This document shows, one piece after another, positions 48,020 through 58,298 of a DNA stretch of 64,000 bases; the stretch's first letter is position 1, and each line of letters starts with the position of its first letter. The DNA is from Siphonodentalium dalli (Eukaryota > Mollusca > Scaphopoda > Gadilida > Siphonodentaliidae): positions 57,471,949-57,535,948 of the forward strand of contig CP136065.1 of NCBI GenBank assembly GCA_032622095.1, in the 5' to 3' direction. The position numbers and the translations under genes are program-made. The notes below the pieces were generated by a model. That model was not told the origin of the DNA and made no database searches. It worked only from the letters and a program-made list of their open reading frames with translations.

Positions 48020-48285
48020 ACCCATTCATGATGGGAGTTATACTGGTAGAGCATTAAATACCTTGTTCCAGTGCATTATTTTATATATGCGAGTCTCCCA
48101 AATATATATATGCAAGTCTCCCAAAAGGGAGCCTTGCATATATAAGAGAATGCACTGGCTTATAAAGCCAAGATAAATATTGTTAGGCCACTTTATTATC
48201 TTATATATGATAGACTCATATATATAAGAAAATGCACTGGCACAGGGTTTTCACAAAATTTCAGGAATCTCCAGTCATGTAAGGG
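48020..48285. mobile_element. TTAA-flanked degenerate MITE with D1-like hairpins
   Basis: TTAA at 48016-48019 and 48286-48289. Outer repeats CCCATTCATGATGGGAG ... CTCCAGTCATGTAAGGG. The hairpins are broken. Confidence 0.65.
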
Positions 48286-48319
48286 TTAAGTGATTTCGCA
48301 TGTCCTTGAGCGCCTTTAA

Positions 48320-49915
48320 CCCTTTAACCAACAGAACGGTCCTGTGCCAATGCATTCTCTTATATATGCGAGTCGACCATAGGTCGCCTCGCATATATAA
48401 GAGAATGCATTGGCTTAACACATATTAATGAAAGTGTCAATGACACTGTAGCTCAACTTAGGTAGGGGAATAATTTAATGGTTGACAGTATATAGGAAAG
48501 GAAAGTGACATGTGCCAAAGCATTTAGTCATGCAAAGAGTAAAATCCAAGATGGCTGCTGGTGGCCATGTTTTTCGGCCAATTGACCCAAAAGGACTCGT
48601 TCCCATCTACATGTCATTGTTAACATCCATGACAAATTTCATAAACATCAGACAAAAGGTACGACCTGTAGCCCGCGCCAAAGGATTTAGTCATGTAAAG
48701 AGTAAAATCCAAGATGGTTGCTGATGGCCATGTTTTTCGGCCGAACGACACCAAAATGACTCGTCCCCATCTACATGTCATTGTTAACATCCATGAAAAA
48801 TTTCATGAAGTTCCGACCAAAGCTACAACCTGTACCCACGCCAAAGGATTTAGTCATGCAAAGAGTAAAAACCAAGATGGCTGCTGGCGGCCATGTTTTT
48901 TGGCCGAACGACCCCAAAATCACTCGTTCCCATCTACATGTCACTATTAACATCCATGACAAATTTCATGATGATCAGACGAATAGTACGACATGTAGCC
49001 CGCGCCAATGGATTGAATTTTGAAATCCAAGATGGCCACCAGCAGCCATGTTTTTTTGCCGAATGACCCCAAAATGACTCGTTCCCATCTACATGTCAAT
49101 GGCAACGTTCATGACAAATTTCATAAACATCAGACAAAAGGTACGACCTGTAGCCCGCGCCAAAGGATTTAGTCATGTAAAGAGTAAAATCCAAGATGGC
49201 TGCTGACGGCCATGTTTTTCGGCCGAACGACACCAAAATGACTCGTTCCCATCTACATGTCATTGTTAACATCCATGAAAACTTTCATGAAGTTCTGACC
49301 AAAGCTACAACCTGTAGCCCGCGCCAAAGGATTTAGTCATGCAAAGAGTAAAATCCAAGATGGCTGCTGGCGGCCATATATTTTGGTCGAATGACCCCAA
49401 AATCACTCGTTCCCATCTACATGTCAATATTAACATCCATGACAAATTTCATGATGATCAGACGAACAGTACGACCTGTAGCCCGCGCCAATGGATTGAA
49501 TTTTGAAATCCAAGATGGCTGCCAGCGGCCATGTTTTTTGGCCGAATGACACCAAAATGACTCGTTCCCATCTACATGTCAATGTCAACATTCATGACAA
49601 ATTTCATAAAGATCAGAACAAAGGTACGACCTGTAGCCCGCGCCAAAGGAAATTGTTGATGGACACACGGAAAGTGTTAAAAAAAGATTTTTTTTAGGCC
49701 AATGCATTCTCTTATATATGCGAGGTGACCTATGGTCGACTCGCATATATAAGAGAATGCATTGGCACAGGGCATAACTGTAACCATCACAATGTGGTCA
49801 ATGAACCGGTTCCAATGATATCCATATTTGTATGGTGTTATTGAGACAGACCTAAGATATTTTAGGCTGTTGAAGCTTTATTTGGGCGTTTTTGGCCGTT
49901 TTGTTGGGTAAAGGG
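48320..49915. mobile_element. TTAA-flanked D1 MITE interrupted by a 161-bp-monomer element
   Basis: TTAA at 48316-48319 and 49916-49919. The left part (48320-48432) and right part (49671-49915) are the two ends of the same MITE type as the intact 58299-58753. The middle is the insertion at 48438-49669. Confidence 0.85.
48438..49669 (+). mobile_element. Nested pearl/HINE-like element with 161-bp monomers
   Basis: Left-end motif TCAATGACACTGTAGCTCAA (48438-48457), a short unique leader, then about seven monomers of the 1-3730 family, ending in GATGGACACACGG. The eight bases GAAAGTGT occur on both sides (48430-48437 and 49670-49677). The terminal hairpin is missing, so the right end is truncated. 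Confidence 0.8.
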
Positions 49916-49940
49916 TTAACCCTTTCTTTAATAAATACCA

Positions 49941-50328
49941 GTGATGTGCGGTTTTACGGTTTTTCGGTTTTCTTTCAGTTTTATTTCAAAACCAAACCAC
50001 AAACACTATATGCTATAAAACCTATTCTTCCTGTTTCAATTAACCCACACCACTGGTTGCTGAATGTTGCTGTTACAAGACGTGTGGTAAGCATGTGATC
50101 TTGTCAGTTGCTATTTGCCACCATTACTAGTAGCAGTTTCAATTTGGAACATTTGGGTGTTACATGAGTGATAATGGCACATATTGCCACATAGACTATG
50201 GAAATCACTGGAAAATGTGTGAAAATATTATGTCAAATATGATACCATCTACTCTATGCATATTGGTGTATTAAGTAAAATCATAAACGAAACCAAAATC
50301 GAAATGAAAATTCAAAACCGCACATCAC
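49941..50328. mobile_element. MITE with GTGATGTGCGGTTTT termini
   Basis: GTGATGTGCGGTTTTACGG ... AAAACCGCACATCAC, 388 bp, with no coding frame. The target duplication is unclear. Confidence 0.7.
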
Positions 50329-50360
50329 TACCAAATACTCATCGATGAGTAGTTCTCTTA

Positions 50361-50430
50361 AGAAATGTTAAGATAATAAGTTCAACAAACCACCATAGAT
50401 CGTTTGTTGAACTTATTATCTTAACATTTC
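50361..50430. repeat. Short hairpin
   Basis: GAAATGTTAAGATAATAAGT...CAACAAAC pairs with GTTTGTTGAACTTATTATCT...AACATTTC. The loop is about 14 bases. Confidence 0.85.
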
Positions 50431-50964
50431 CCACCAATAAATATGAATTCTTCTGCACTCTCTTATCATTTCGTCTGGCTGTCATCTGCTCATATATCCT
50501 TAGCATGCCTCCAAATGAATAATAGACCATTCCAATGTGCACGGTTGTAACAGAATGGGGGAATCCATTTAGTATAGAAAGGGATAACCAAACAGTTGTG
50601 GGGATAGATATATTCGAAAATAAATGACGTCACTGTTGTGGTAATCAATGAGAAATATATAGTCGTAAGGCATTTAATTTTTTATTACTTGGTTTACGGA
50701 TTTCCCTACCCCAAAAAAACAGCTTTTTGTCAATAAAAGTTAAATTTAATTTTCGTTTTTTATTTCGGCCAATGGGAATATTATTAATCCAGAATTCCAG
50801 ACATATAAAAACATATATATTAAATTTTTTTTTTAACATTACGTAAAATATACAACAAAATCTATTAAACAGTGAAGCCTCCCGCGATGTTTATGGTATG
50901 CTACATATAAAGTGCATACTGGTAAATACACAAGTAAGACAACTACCACCATTTCCGAAAGGTA

Positions 50965-51082
50965 CAGTAATGCCCTAAGTAATCGACTCCTGAATGGCAA
51001 CAAGCCATATTTCCGACTAAATCCTGAAAAGTTACTCATAATTCTGCTGTGGTTAAGGAGTCGATTACTTAGGGCATTACTG
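50965..51082. mobile_element. FB1 fold-back MITE with one arm mostly deleted
   Basis: TA-CAGTAATGCCCTAAGTAA ... TTAGGGCATTACTG-TA. The left arm jumps from GACTCC directly to TGAATGGCAAC. Confidence 0.85.
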
Positions 51083-51428
51083 TAAGTTGAATGCCAACAC
51101 CAACATGGCGGACACTGATATATATTGGTGATATTTTTGTTCATCTATCTGTATCTTGCTTGAAAGACAAATAAAAAATAAAAAATATATTTGCCTGTGA
51201 AAGTGGACACAGGCAAAGTATAGCCGTAGTTGAGCTGGTGGCTTGTTTTAGATGAGGAGATTATTATACAGCAAGTATTTTATTTCTCCCGAATCCATTT
51301 TTAGAAAAGTTTAAACAATTATACTCATTTTACTGAATAATGTTTGAGTTTATGTTTTTTTTTAACCATTTTAGCAATGTTTTGTGGTGGATCCGTTAAT
51401 GATTATTATTGAAAGATGATGTCATATA

Positions 51429-51434
51429 TTTATT
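51429..51434 (-). terminator. Polyadenylation signal of the TSP1/C-type lectin gene
   Basis: AATAAA on the - strand, about 98 bp after the stop codon at 51532-51534. Confidence 0.6.
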
Positions 51435-51531
51435 TCAAATGTAACACATTGTTCCAAAACGAGTAGAACTAATACAGATGGTTGAGAATAAGGAGATATT
51501 ACATCTGCGGAAACCATGCCAGATATGTAGG

Positions 51532-51743
51532 CTATCCCATAATGTTTTCGCAGATGTAACGTAATTTTATATAACATAGGTCATCGTCATAGTGGTACAT
51601 GGTACCAAGGACAGACACACAGTTATTACTGGTCCCGCCGGCCGGCTGCCCAGATTTCCAATTCGTCCACATTTCACTCCCATCGGAGTGAACCCAATGT
51701 CCTTCCTTGACGGCATCACTCCCATCTATCCAGTACCATTGGC
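51532..51743 (-). CDS. TSP1/C-type lectin gene, terminal exon: second half of CTLD
   Basis: Acceptor CTCTTTTGCAG. The first two bases complete a Ser codon started by the previous exon. It reads QWYWIDGSDAVKEGHW, then SDGSEMWTNWKSGQPAGG, NNCVSV, and ends DDDLCYIKLRYICENIMG and stop. WIDG, the C-x(n)-C and the terminal YICE are the core of the C-type lectin-like fold. The usual EPN/QPD sugar-site motif is QPA and the WND motif is replaced by YDD, so classic Ca2+-dependent sugar binding is doubtful. The domain ends the protein, with no membrane segment after it, which suggests secretion. Confidence 0.92.
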
Positions 51744-51873
51744 CTGCAAAAGAGAACATAATGTGATGTTTGCTGAATGAATTCATATGTTATGGTAATC
51801 AATGAGAAATAGATAGTTGTAATACATGTATATTATATCCGACTGTTGTTTTTGTTTGTGTGAGATTCTTTAA

Positions 51874-52115
51874 CCCTTTGAGTGCCAGGGGCCGATCTCA
51901 TCGGACCTAAACCTACAAAATAAGTCTGTTAAAGAATATAAGAATAAATTATTAAAATTGTAAAAATTGTAAAAAAAAAAAAAAAAAAAATAATTGTTAG
52001 GCCAATGCATTCTCTTATATATGCGAGGCGACCTATGGTCGACTCGCATATATAAGATAATGCATTGGCACAGGGTATATGAGTTGATACAAAAATCGAC
52101 CTGGCACTCAAAGGG
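51874..52115. mobile_element. TTAA-flanked MITE (CCCTTTGAGTGCCAGG ends) with one D1 hairpin
   Basis: TTAA at 51870-51873 and 52116-52119. A single D1 hairpin at about 52001-52071. It lies in an intron of the lectin gene. Confidence 0.85.
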
Positions 52116-52194
52116 TTAACCATTTAGCAAAGTGTTGTCCTGATTCTGTAATGGAGTATTCGTCGAAAGACGCAGCCAAATATTTATATATATG

Positions 52195-52400
52195 TGGTTA
52201 TGAGCCTGGTTGTCAGATTAGGTTATGGTTATGAGTCTGGTTGTCAGATTAGTTGATGGTTGTGAGTCTGGTTGTCGGATTAGGTTATGGTTATAAGTTT
52301 GTTTTTCAGAATAGGTTATGATTATGATTCGGGTTGTCAAATTAGGTTATGGATATGAGCCTGGATGTCTGATTAGGTTATTATTAAGAGCTTGGTTGTC
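52195..52400 (+). repeat. 31-bp tandem repeat
   Basis: About six copies of GGTTATGGTTATGAGTCTGG plus TTGTCAGATTA. Confidence 0.85.
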
Positions 52401-52404
52401 GGAC

Positions 52405-53090
52405 ACTGTTGGGCAAAACAATTTGTCATTTCGCAATATAAGTACCTTTTCTGACAACTTTATCGGTCGGCATCCATCCAAACTTCACAATGTCACAATT
52501 TAATTAATAATGAAACAATATTTCTAAAATATTACTGACAAAGTCTATTTAAATGATTAAACTAAACAAGCAATACAGTGAAGTCACCAATTCAGAGAGA
52601 CAATAGAACACTCCCGACATCTCGTTAGCGAGACTTACGAACGAGACTTGCCTATTTATTTCCAGGTTACCGGCGACGATTTAAAAAAAAAAAAAAATGT
52701 TTTTATTACCTGCATTCCCCAAACCGTGAGATTATATGGAGGTTGCAGGAGAGCCGGGTTTAATACATCAAATTGGGAGACTCACGGGCAAAACGGAGAT
52801 TACATAGTTCACGTGCTTTCCGTTTGAACGTTTTGACACGGAAGAGTTGGATACTTGAAACTGCGATGCCCCATGGCCCATTTTATACGTCATATGGGCA
52901 TAGAAACGGGAACTCTTAGAAGGGGTCCGACTAGTAGTCGATTACCTCTGGCGACTAGTCGATTCCTTAAAATCGCTAATCGTTTCAACACTACATACTT
53001 TCCAAATGATCAAATATACAAGGCCATTTAAATGATTCAATTATGTGGGGGGTTATGTACAGTACAACAAAGTGTGTTCCTCATGCTATG
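52405..53090. other. Intron of the lectin gene, no recognised feature
   Basis: No exon-like frame. 'gactagtagtcgatt' and 'gactagtcgatt' near 52930-52970 are a short local duplication. Confidence 0.4.
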
Positions 53091-53096
53091 CATGTA

Positions 53097-53237
53097 CAGT
53101 AATGCCCTAAATAATCGACTCCTTAACTCACTTAGAGCTTTCCAATGAATGGCAACAAGCCATATTTCCGACTAAATCCTGAAAAATTACCCATAATTCT
53201 GCTGTGGTTAAGGAGTCAATTATTTATGTGATTACTG
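53097..53237. mobile_element. FB1 fold-back MITE with shortened left arm
   Basis: TA-CAGTAATGCCCTAAATAAT ... TGATTACTG-TA. The left arm lacks the segment between CTCCTTAAC and GAGCTTTCC. Confidence 0.8.
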
Positions 53238-53916
53238 TACACCTCAATGAAGCTCTTGTTATAATCATTCTGGGTAACCATGAATCTATTGTTTTTATGT
53301 GTAACCAATCAGGTAAGTGGGTGTCAGACCAGGTAACACGAGTTCCAGGGTAAGCAACACCAAACCTAGCACACCAGAATGACAGAAAACAAGTCAAAGT
53401 GAAGCACTGGCAGGTAGACCATAAATGGCCTATTTGTTAGTCAACATAGGTTTTAGTAAGAAAGAAAAATGCCTCAAACATATTCGTCATTTTACCCACA
53501 TAATATTGGCGGAGCAAAAATGTAATGGATGTCAAGAACAAGAGGAGAGTGTCTGCAAAGTATATGAAAGAAAGGGGATATATTAGGGTCAGGGTCCCAA
53601 TCACATGCAGACACTGTGTTCCTCGTGTTCTTGGCATAAAATTTTGAGTCGGAGAGCAAATTCACGGATCGGCTGAAAATATTTTGAAAAGTAATTAAGA
53701 ACGTACAGATCGAAAGAGGGTAATTAAAATCAAAGATACCTAAGAATTTGTAATTTAAGGAAAAAGGTAAAACTTTAAAATTTTAGAAGACCAAAGAGGT
53801 AAAGTTTTTGAAAAGTCAAAAGAAAGATACAACCAATAGGATCTTCCTCAGTTGCAAGTCGCTAACCTGTGCCATATTAAGCATATGAACACAAAACTTT
53901 TCGGCCTTTACTCGCA

Positions 53917-54160
53917 ACCATGAATCTATTGGAGTATTGACAGATGCTGAATTCGCCCGAGGTTATAATCATTCCGGGTAACCATGAATCTATCGGAGTA
54001 TTGACGGATGCTGAATTCGCCCGAGGTTATAATCATTCCGAGTAACCATGAATCTATCAGGGTATTGACGGATGCTGAATTCGCCCGAGGTTATAATCAT
54101 TCCGGGTAACCATGAATCTAGCAGAGTATTGACGGATGCTGAAATCGCCCGAGTTCTAAC
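53917..54160 (+). repeat. 64-bp tandem repeat
   Basis: About four copies of ACCATGAATCTATCGGAGTA plus TTGACGGATGCTGAATTCGCCCGAG..., starting near 53917, 53981, 54045 and 54109. The C-terminal half of the 112-codon - strand frame here is this repeat, not protein. Confidence 0.9.
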
Positions 54161-54210
54161 ACATCTACTCGCATCGTTGCATTTATTATCATGATTAGTG
54201 TAATACTTAC

Positions 54211-54381
54211 TATCTAGCTTCCCATGAAGCTCCCGAAGCATGGCTGCGTTCTTGATGTGGATCAGATGTCCGCACATCTTTGCGCATGTCTCCATTGCTG
54301 CAGCATGAGTTTTGCTAGTTGCACCCACGTAGATGCATATCTCTGAATCTGCCAGCCATAACCTATTGCTTCCGACACAAT
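54211..54381 (-). CDS. TSP1/C-type lectin gene, exon: first half of CTLD
   Basis: 171 bp, phase 1 to 1, between acceptor ATCGTACAG and donor ATA|GTAAGT. Reads DCVGSNRLWLADSEICIYVG, then ATSKTHAAAMETCAKMCGHL and HIKNAAMLRELHGKLDS. The paired N-terminal cysteines (DC...EIC) are those of 'long-form' C-type lectin domains. A-x3-C-x3-C-x-HL-x-HI corresponds to the second helix and the 'LA-I' strand. It joins directly to the terminal exon in frame, and to the upstream TSP1 exon through a shared Asp codon. Confidence 0.9.
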
Positions 54382-54784
54382 CTGTACGATAGATTTGATT
54401 GTTGTCAATTAGATTGCAGATTGTTCATAACAAACAATATGTAAATGTGTTATTAACACAGACAATATTATATGACAATTAACATTTGTATGTTTGTTGC
54501 AAATAAGCCCAGCTGTACCTAATACGCACACAATTGAAAGAGGAGTGTCGCAAACAATGAAGAGATGTCCAATTGTTCATTGTACATGGAGGCATTTCAT
54601 CACACTCTATCTCTCACACATTCCCTGGCTATGACTCATCATAGCTAGGTTTAATTGCCACGTCATCCTCGGCTAGGGTTCACTACCAAGCTATGTGCAT
54701 GTATCTTGTAAGATCGCGTGTGAGAGTATAATGAATATGCTATAACACTAGTCTATATACGACAAGCCTGAATTGCCCAATGTA

Positions 54785-54997
54785 CAGTAACGCCCTAAGT
54801 AATCGACTTCTTAACCACAGCAGAATTATGGGTAACTTTTCAGGATTTAGTCGGAAATATGGCTTGTTGCCATTCATCGTAAAGCTCTCCCCGAGAGCTT
54901 TCCAATGAATGGCAACAAGCCATATTTCCGACTAAATCCTGAAAAGTTACCCATAATTCTGCTGTGGTTAAGAAGTCGATTATTTAGGGCATTACTG
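54785..54997. mobile_element. FB1 fold-back MITE, intact
   Basis: TA-CAGTAACGCCCTAAGTAA ... GGGCATTACTG-TA, full-length palindrome, in an intron of the lectin gene. Confidence 0.88.
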
Positions 54998-55149
54998 TAT
55001 ACTGAAATATGGTTACTACGGGCAGAATGTCCTGTTTGAGTAAGGAATCTTTGTGTATACTCTGGTCATTGGTGATTGTTTTGTATTTCATGTTTTCATT
55101 CTAATGTGCGTTATGTGTCTCATAATGGTCTGGATCCATTAGCTAGCTA

Positions 55150-55366
55150 CAGTAATGCCCTAAGTAATCGACTTATTAACCAAAGCAGAAATATGGGTAA
55201 CTTTTCAGGATTTAGTCGGAAATATGGCTTGTTGACATTCATCGGAAAGCTCTCGGGGAGAGCTTTCCGATGAATGGCAACAAGCCATATTTCCGACTAA
55301 ATCCTGAAAAGTTACCAATAAATAAGTCTGCTTTGGTTAAGAGGTTGATTACTTAGGGCATTAATG
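55150..55366. mobile_element. FB1 fold-back MITE, intact
   Basis: TA-CAGTAATGCCCTAAGTAA ... GGGCATTAATG-TA, about 150 bp from the previous copy. Confidence 0.88.
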
Positions 55367-55538
55367 TATGTGTGTGTAAAAACCCAGAACAAGGAGCCAG
55401 ATGTATCCCTGTAAGAACCCCCAATCTGGATTCATTTGGTCTAGTTATGTCTCTGTACGTCTGTGTGAAATTCCCTGAGTTTAAATTACATCTTAGTGAA
55501 GATTTTCAGTTTCACACCCCCCCTCCCCCTTCTGTCGA

Positions 55539-55982
55539 CAAGCCTGCAAATAGTGTGTCTGTCATTTGCAGAATGAGGTCCCCAGAGGGTGAATTTAGTG
55601 TACTATCCGCACAGCGGGCTAGCATCACCAAATTCACCCTCTGGAGACCTCATTCTGCTTAGGCATCATCTTCTGGGAAGTATCTATAGTATCAAATTAA
55701 CATTGTTTTTAGTTACATTTCCCTTCTAGGAAGTTTCTATATCTCCTAATTTGCAGAAGATAAAATTCATAATTGAGGTGCCCAATGGGTGAACATCACC
55801 AACTTCAACTGGGGAACTTCAATCTGATCCTAGGTCTGCCATAGTAGTTGAGGGCCTTAGCAGAATGAGGTCCCCAGAGGGTGAATTTAGTGATGCTAGC
55901 CCGATATGCGGGATAGCGTCACTAAATTCACCCTCTGGGGGACCTCATTCTGCAAATGACAGACACGCTATTTGCAGGCTTG
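55539..55982. mobile_element. Complete D2 dumbbell element
   Basis: Outer repeats CAAGCCTGCAAATAGTGTGT...CTGTCATTTGCAGAATG and its complement ending at 55982. D2 hairpins lie at about 55568-55659 (loop shortened) and 55860-55955. A roughly 200-bp spacer matches the split copy at 31955-32194. Best reference copy for the family. Confidence 0.85.
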
Positions 55983-56080
55983 TCTGTCGAATATCCATTC
56001 ATAGCCCCATTGAAATATAAGCACGACGTCGGCTGTATGTATGACACCGAGATATATATGTATGGCTCAGTAGTACTAAC

Positions 56081-56257
56081 CTTGCTGACTAGATTTTTCA
56101 GGTATTATGCATGATGAGTGTTCGATAGCGTTCCCTCGACACCAGCTGCCTCCAAACTTTGGCTGGGGATTGCTGCAATTCCTACTTCTCACATTCAATC
56201 CATGACATTCATGAACTTGTATGCATGCTTCGGTCCAATGTGTCCATTCTCCGTCAA
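56081..56257 (-). CDS. TSP1/C-type lectin gene, exon: fourth thrombospondin type-1 repeat (divergent)
   Basis: 177 bp, phase 1 to 1, acceptor CTATCATATAG, donor AAG|GTTAGT. Reads VDGEWTHWTEACIQVHECHG, then NVRSRNCSNPQPKFGG and SWCRGNAIEHSSC. W-x-x-W, R-x-R-x-C-x-NP and GG-x-x-C-x-GN are TSP1 hallmarks. Only five cysteines are present; the sixth, normally near the C-terminus, is missing (the end reads IIPEKSSQQ). It sits between the duplicated TSP1 trio and the lectin domain. Confidence 0.9.
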
Positions 56258-56456
56258 CTATATGATAGACAAGTATACATGAAGTTATTTTTCCAAATTT
56301 CATTGTTCACAAAAACATCGACCGTTACCATATGTGTACCATACGTGTACCATACGTGTACCAGCACGTTGTCCCATGGAGCAATCAGGTCATCACTTGG
56401 ACCAACAATCAATGCTAATGTGCAGCAGCATACAGCGTACTCGTACAAGTGTTTAA

Positions 56457-56712
56457 CCCTTTGAGTGCCAGATCTCATCGGCCCTAAACCTACAAAATAA
56501 GTCTGTTAAAGAATATAAGAATGAATTATTAAAATTTAAAAAAAAAAAAATAATAATAATAATAAAAAAAAAAAAAAAAATAATAATAATTGTTAGGCCA
56601 ATGCATTCTCTTATATATGCGAGGCGACCTATGGTCGACTCGCATATATAAGAGAATGCATTGGCACAGGGTATATGGGTTGATACAAAAATCAGACCTG
56701 GCACTCAAAGGG
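56457..56712. mobile_element. TTAA-flanked MITE (CCCTTTGAGTGCCAG ends) with one D1 hairpin
   Basis: TTAA at 56453-56456 and 56713-56716. D1 hairpin at about 56597-56667. The A/T-rich left half includes (ATA)n and A runs, from which spurious Phe/Ile-rich frames arise. Confidence 0.85.
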
Positions 56713-56749
56713 TTAATGTATTTGCCCATGTGATGCGGCGGTTTAGATT

Positions 56750-56945
56750 GAACCAAAACCCATATTACCTGGCTCGCCAATCATAACCCATATAACCTGG
56801 CCCGCCAATCATAACCTGACTCGCCAATCAAAACCCATATAACCTGGTTCGCCAAGCAAAACCCATATAACCTGGCTCGCCAATCAAAATCCATATAACC
56901 TGGCTCGCCAATCAAAACCCAAATAACCTGGCTCGCCAATCATAA
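56750..56945 (+). repeat. About 28-bp tandem repeat
   Basis: Seven copies of CCCATATAACCTGGCTCGCC plus AATCAAAA. Confidence 0.88.
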
Positions 56946-56997
56946 CAGGCTATAACAATTATATGTGTCAAGGTTTGAAAATGATATCCAGTATTCG

Positions 56998-57200
56998 AAC
57001 ACAAGCCTGGATATATCTGACATTTTCAGAATGAGATCCCCAGAGGTCTAGCACCACCAAATTCACCATCTGAGAACTTCAATCCTGCTTAATATGGGAG
57101 GCCTAGTATCAGGTTGAAGTTCCCCAGTTGAAGTTGAAGATGTTCACCCATTAGTCACCTTGATTATGCATTTTATCTTCTGTAAATTAGGGCATATTGA
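56998..57200. mobile_element. D2 element remnant
   Basis: ACAAGCCTGGATATATCTGA, a collapsed hairpin, and spacer words ('cacccattagtcaccttg', 'cccagaaggg') matching other D2 copies. Confidence 0.6.
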
Positions 57201-57349
57201 AACTTCCCAGAAGGGAACAAGAGCATTGCTAGGGAGTGGCAAAATACGCCCTTTAGCTATTTCGAATTGTACTACCGCAAAATAAAATAATACTTTGGGC
57301 TTACATTTGAAGAATATCTGATATACCCATAATTTCAATGCCAAAATGC

Positions 57350-58105
57350 GGTCAAATTCTAAGTCGAAAAATGGCTGTAACTCATGTGAAAATAATTAGA
57401 CAGAACCTATATTCGAACTTGGCCTGTAGTTTTAGCCGGGAAATACACATACCAGCTTTGGTTCAGATCAAATAATAAAAACTGGAGTTATCGGTCAGAA
57501 ACCGAAATGTTATGAAATTGGTCAAATAAAGTCGAATAAAAGGTCGGTAGACCTCATGTCCACCTCTAAGCGTCGGCTTGATAAGACCGTTGTTTGCGCA
57601 TAAAAACCTGTCTTTAGTGGTGCTAGTAAACCTACATACCAAATTTAATTTCATTCAGTACACATTTACTAAAGTTATCATCCGGAAACCTCAAATTGGC
57701 AAAAATTCTAAGTAAAAAAGGGACATAACTCTGGTGAAAATTGGCCGGCGGAACCCGAATTCGAACTTGACCTGTGTTTTGCTGGGAGAAAGACACATAC
57801 CAACTTTGGTTCAGATCAAATAATCCAAACTGGAGTTATCGGTCGGAAACCAAAAATGTTAACCGACGGTCAAATTCTAAGTCGAAAAAGGGCCGTAACT
57901 CATGTAAAAATAATTGGACGGAACCCATATTCGAACTTGGCCTGTATCTTTAGCTGGGAAATACACATACCAACTTTGGTTCAGATCAAATAATCCAAAC
58001 TGGAGTTATCGGTCGGAAACCAAAAATGTTAACGGACGGACGGACGGACAGACAGACAGACTGATTACATAATACGACCTTTTTTCAAAAAGGGCGTATA
58101 AAAAG
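57350..58105 (+). mobile_element. Pearl/HINE-like element: about 165-bp monomers, (ggac)n, terminal hairpin
   Basis: Monomers near 57353, 57696 and 57868 share GTCAAATTCTAAGTCGAAAA, GAACTTGGCCTGT and CAAACTGGAGTTATCGGTCG. They are followed by GGACGGACGGACGGACAGAC (about 58033) and TACGACCTTTTTTCAAAAAGGGCGTATA. Confidence 0.75.
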
Positions 58106-58298
58106 TAACTAAAACCAATGTTAGTTTAAGACTATAGATACTCTCTAGAAGAATGAGGTCCCCAGCATCACCAACCTGTATGTGCCTAAATAAACCTTGT
58201 AGTTCTGTATTTTTTTAATACACGGATTCTAGGACGGGTGACGTGTAATAAACACCAAACGACACGTGTGTTAATGGGTTTGTTGATACGACACTTAA

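Noticed and set aside
53990-54328. 112-codon - strand frame treated as one coding unit
   Set aside because: Only its N-terminal part (the exon 54211-54381) is lectin coding. The rest reads through the donor into a 64-bp tandem repeat.
56529-56780. - strand frame with long Tyr/Phe run
   Set aside because: Derived from A-rich microsatellite inside a TTAA MITE.
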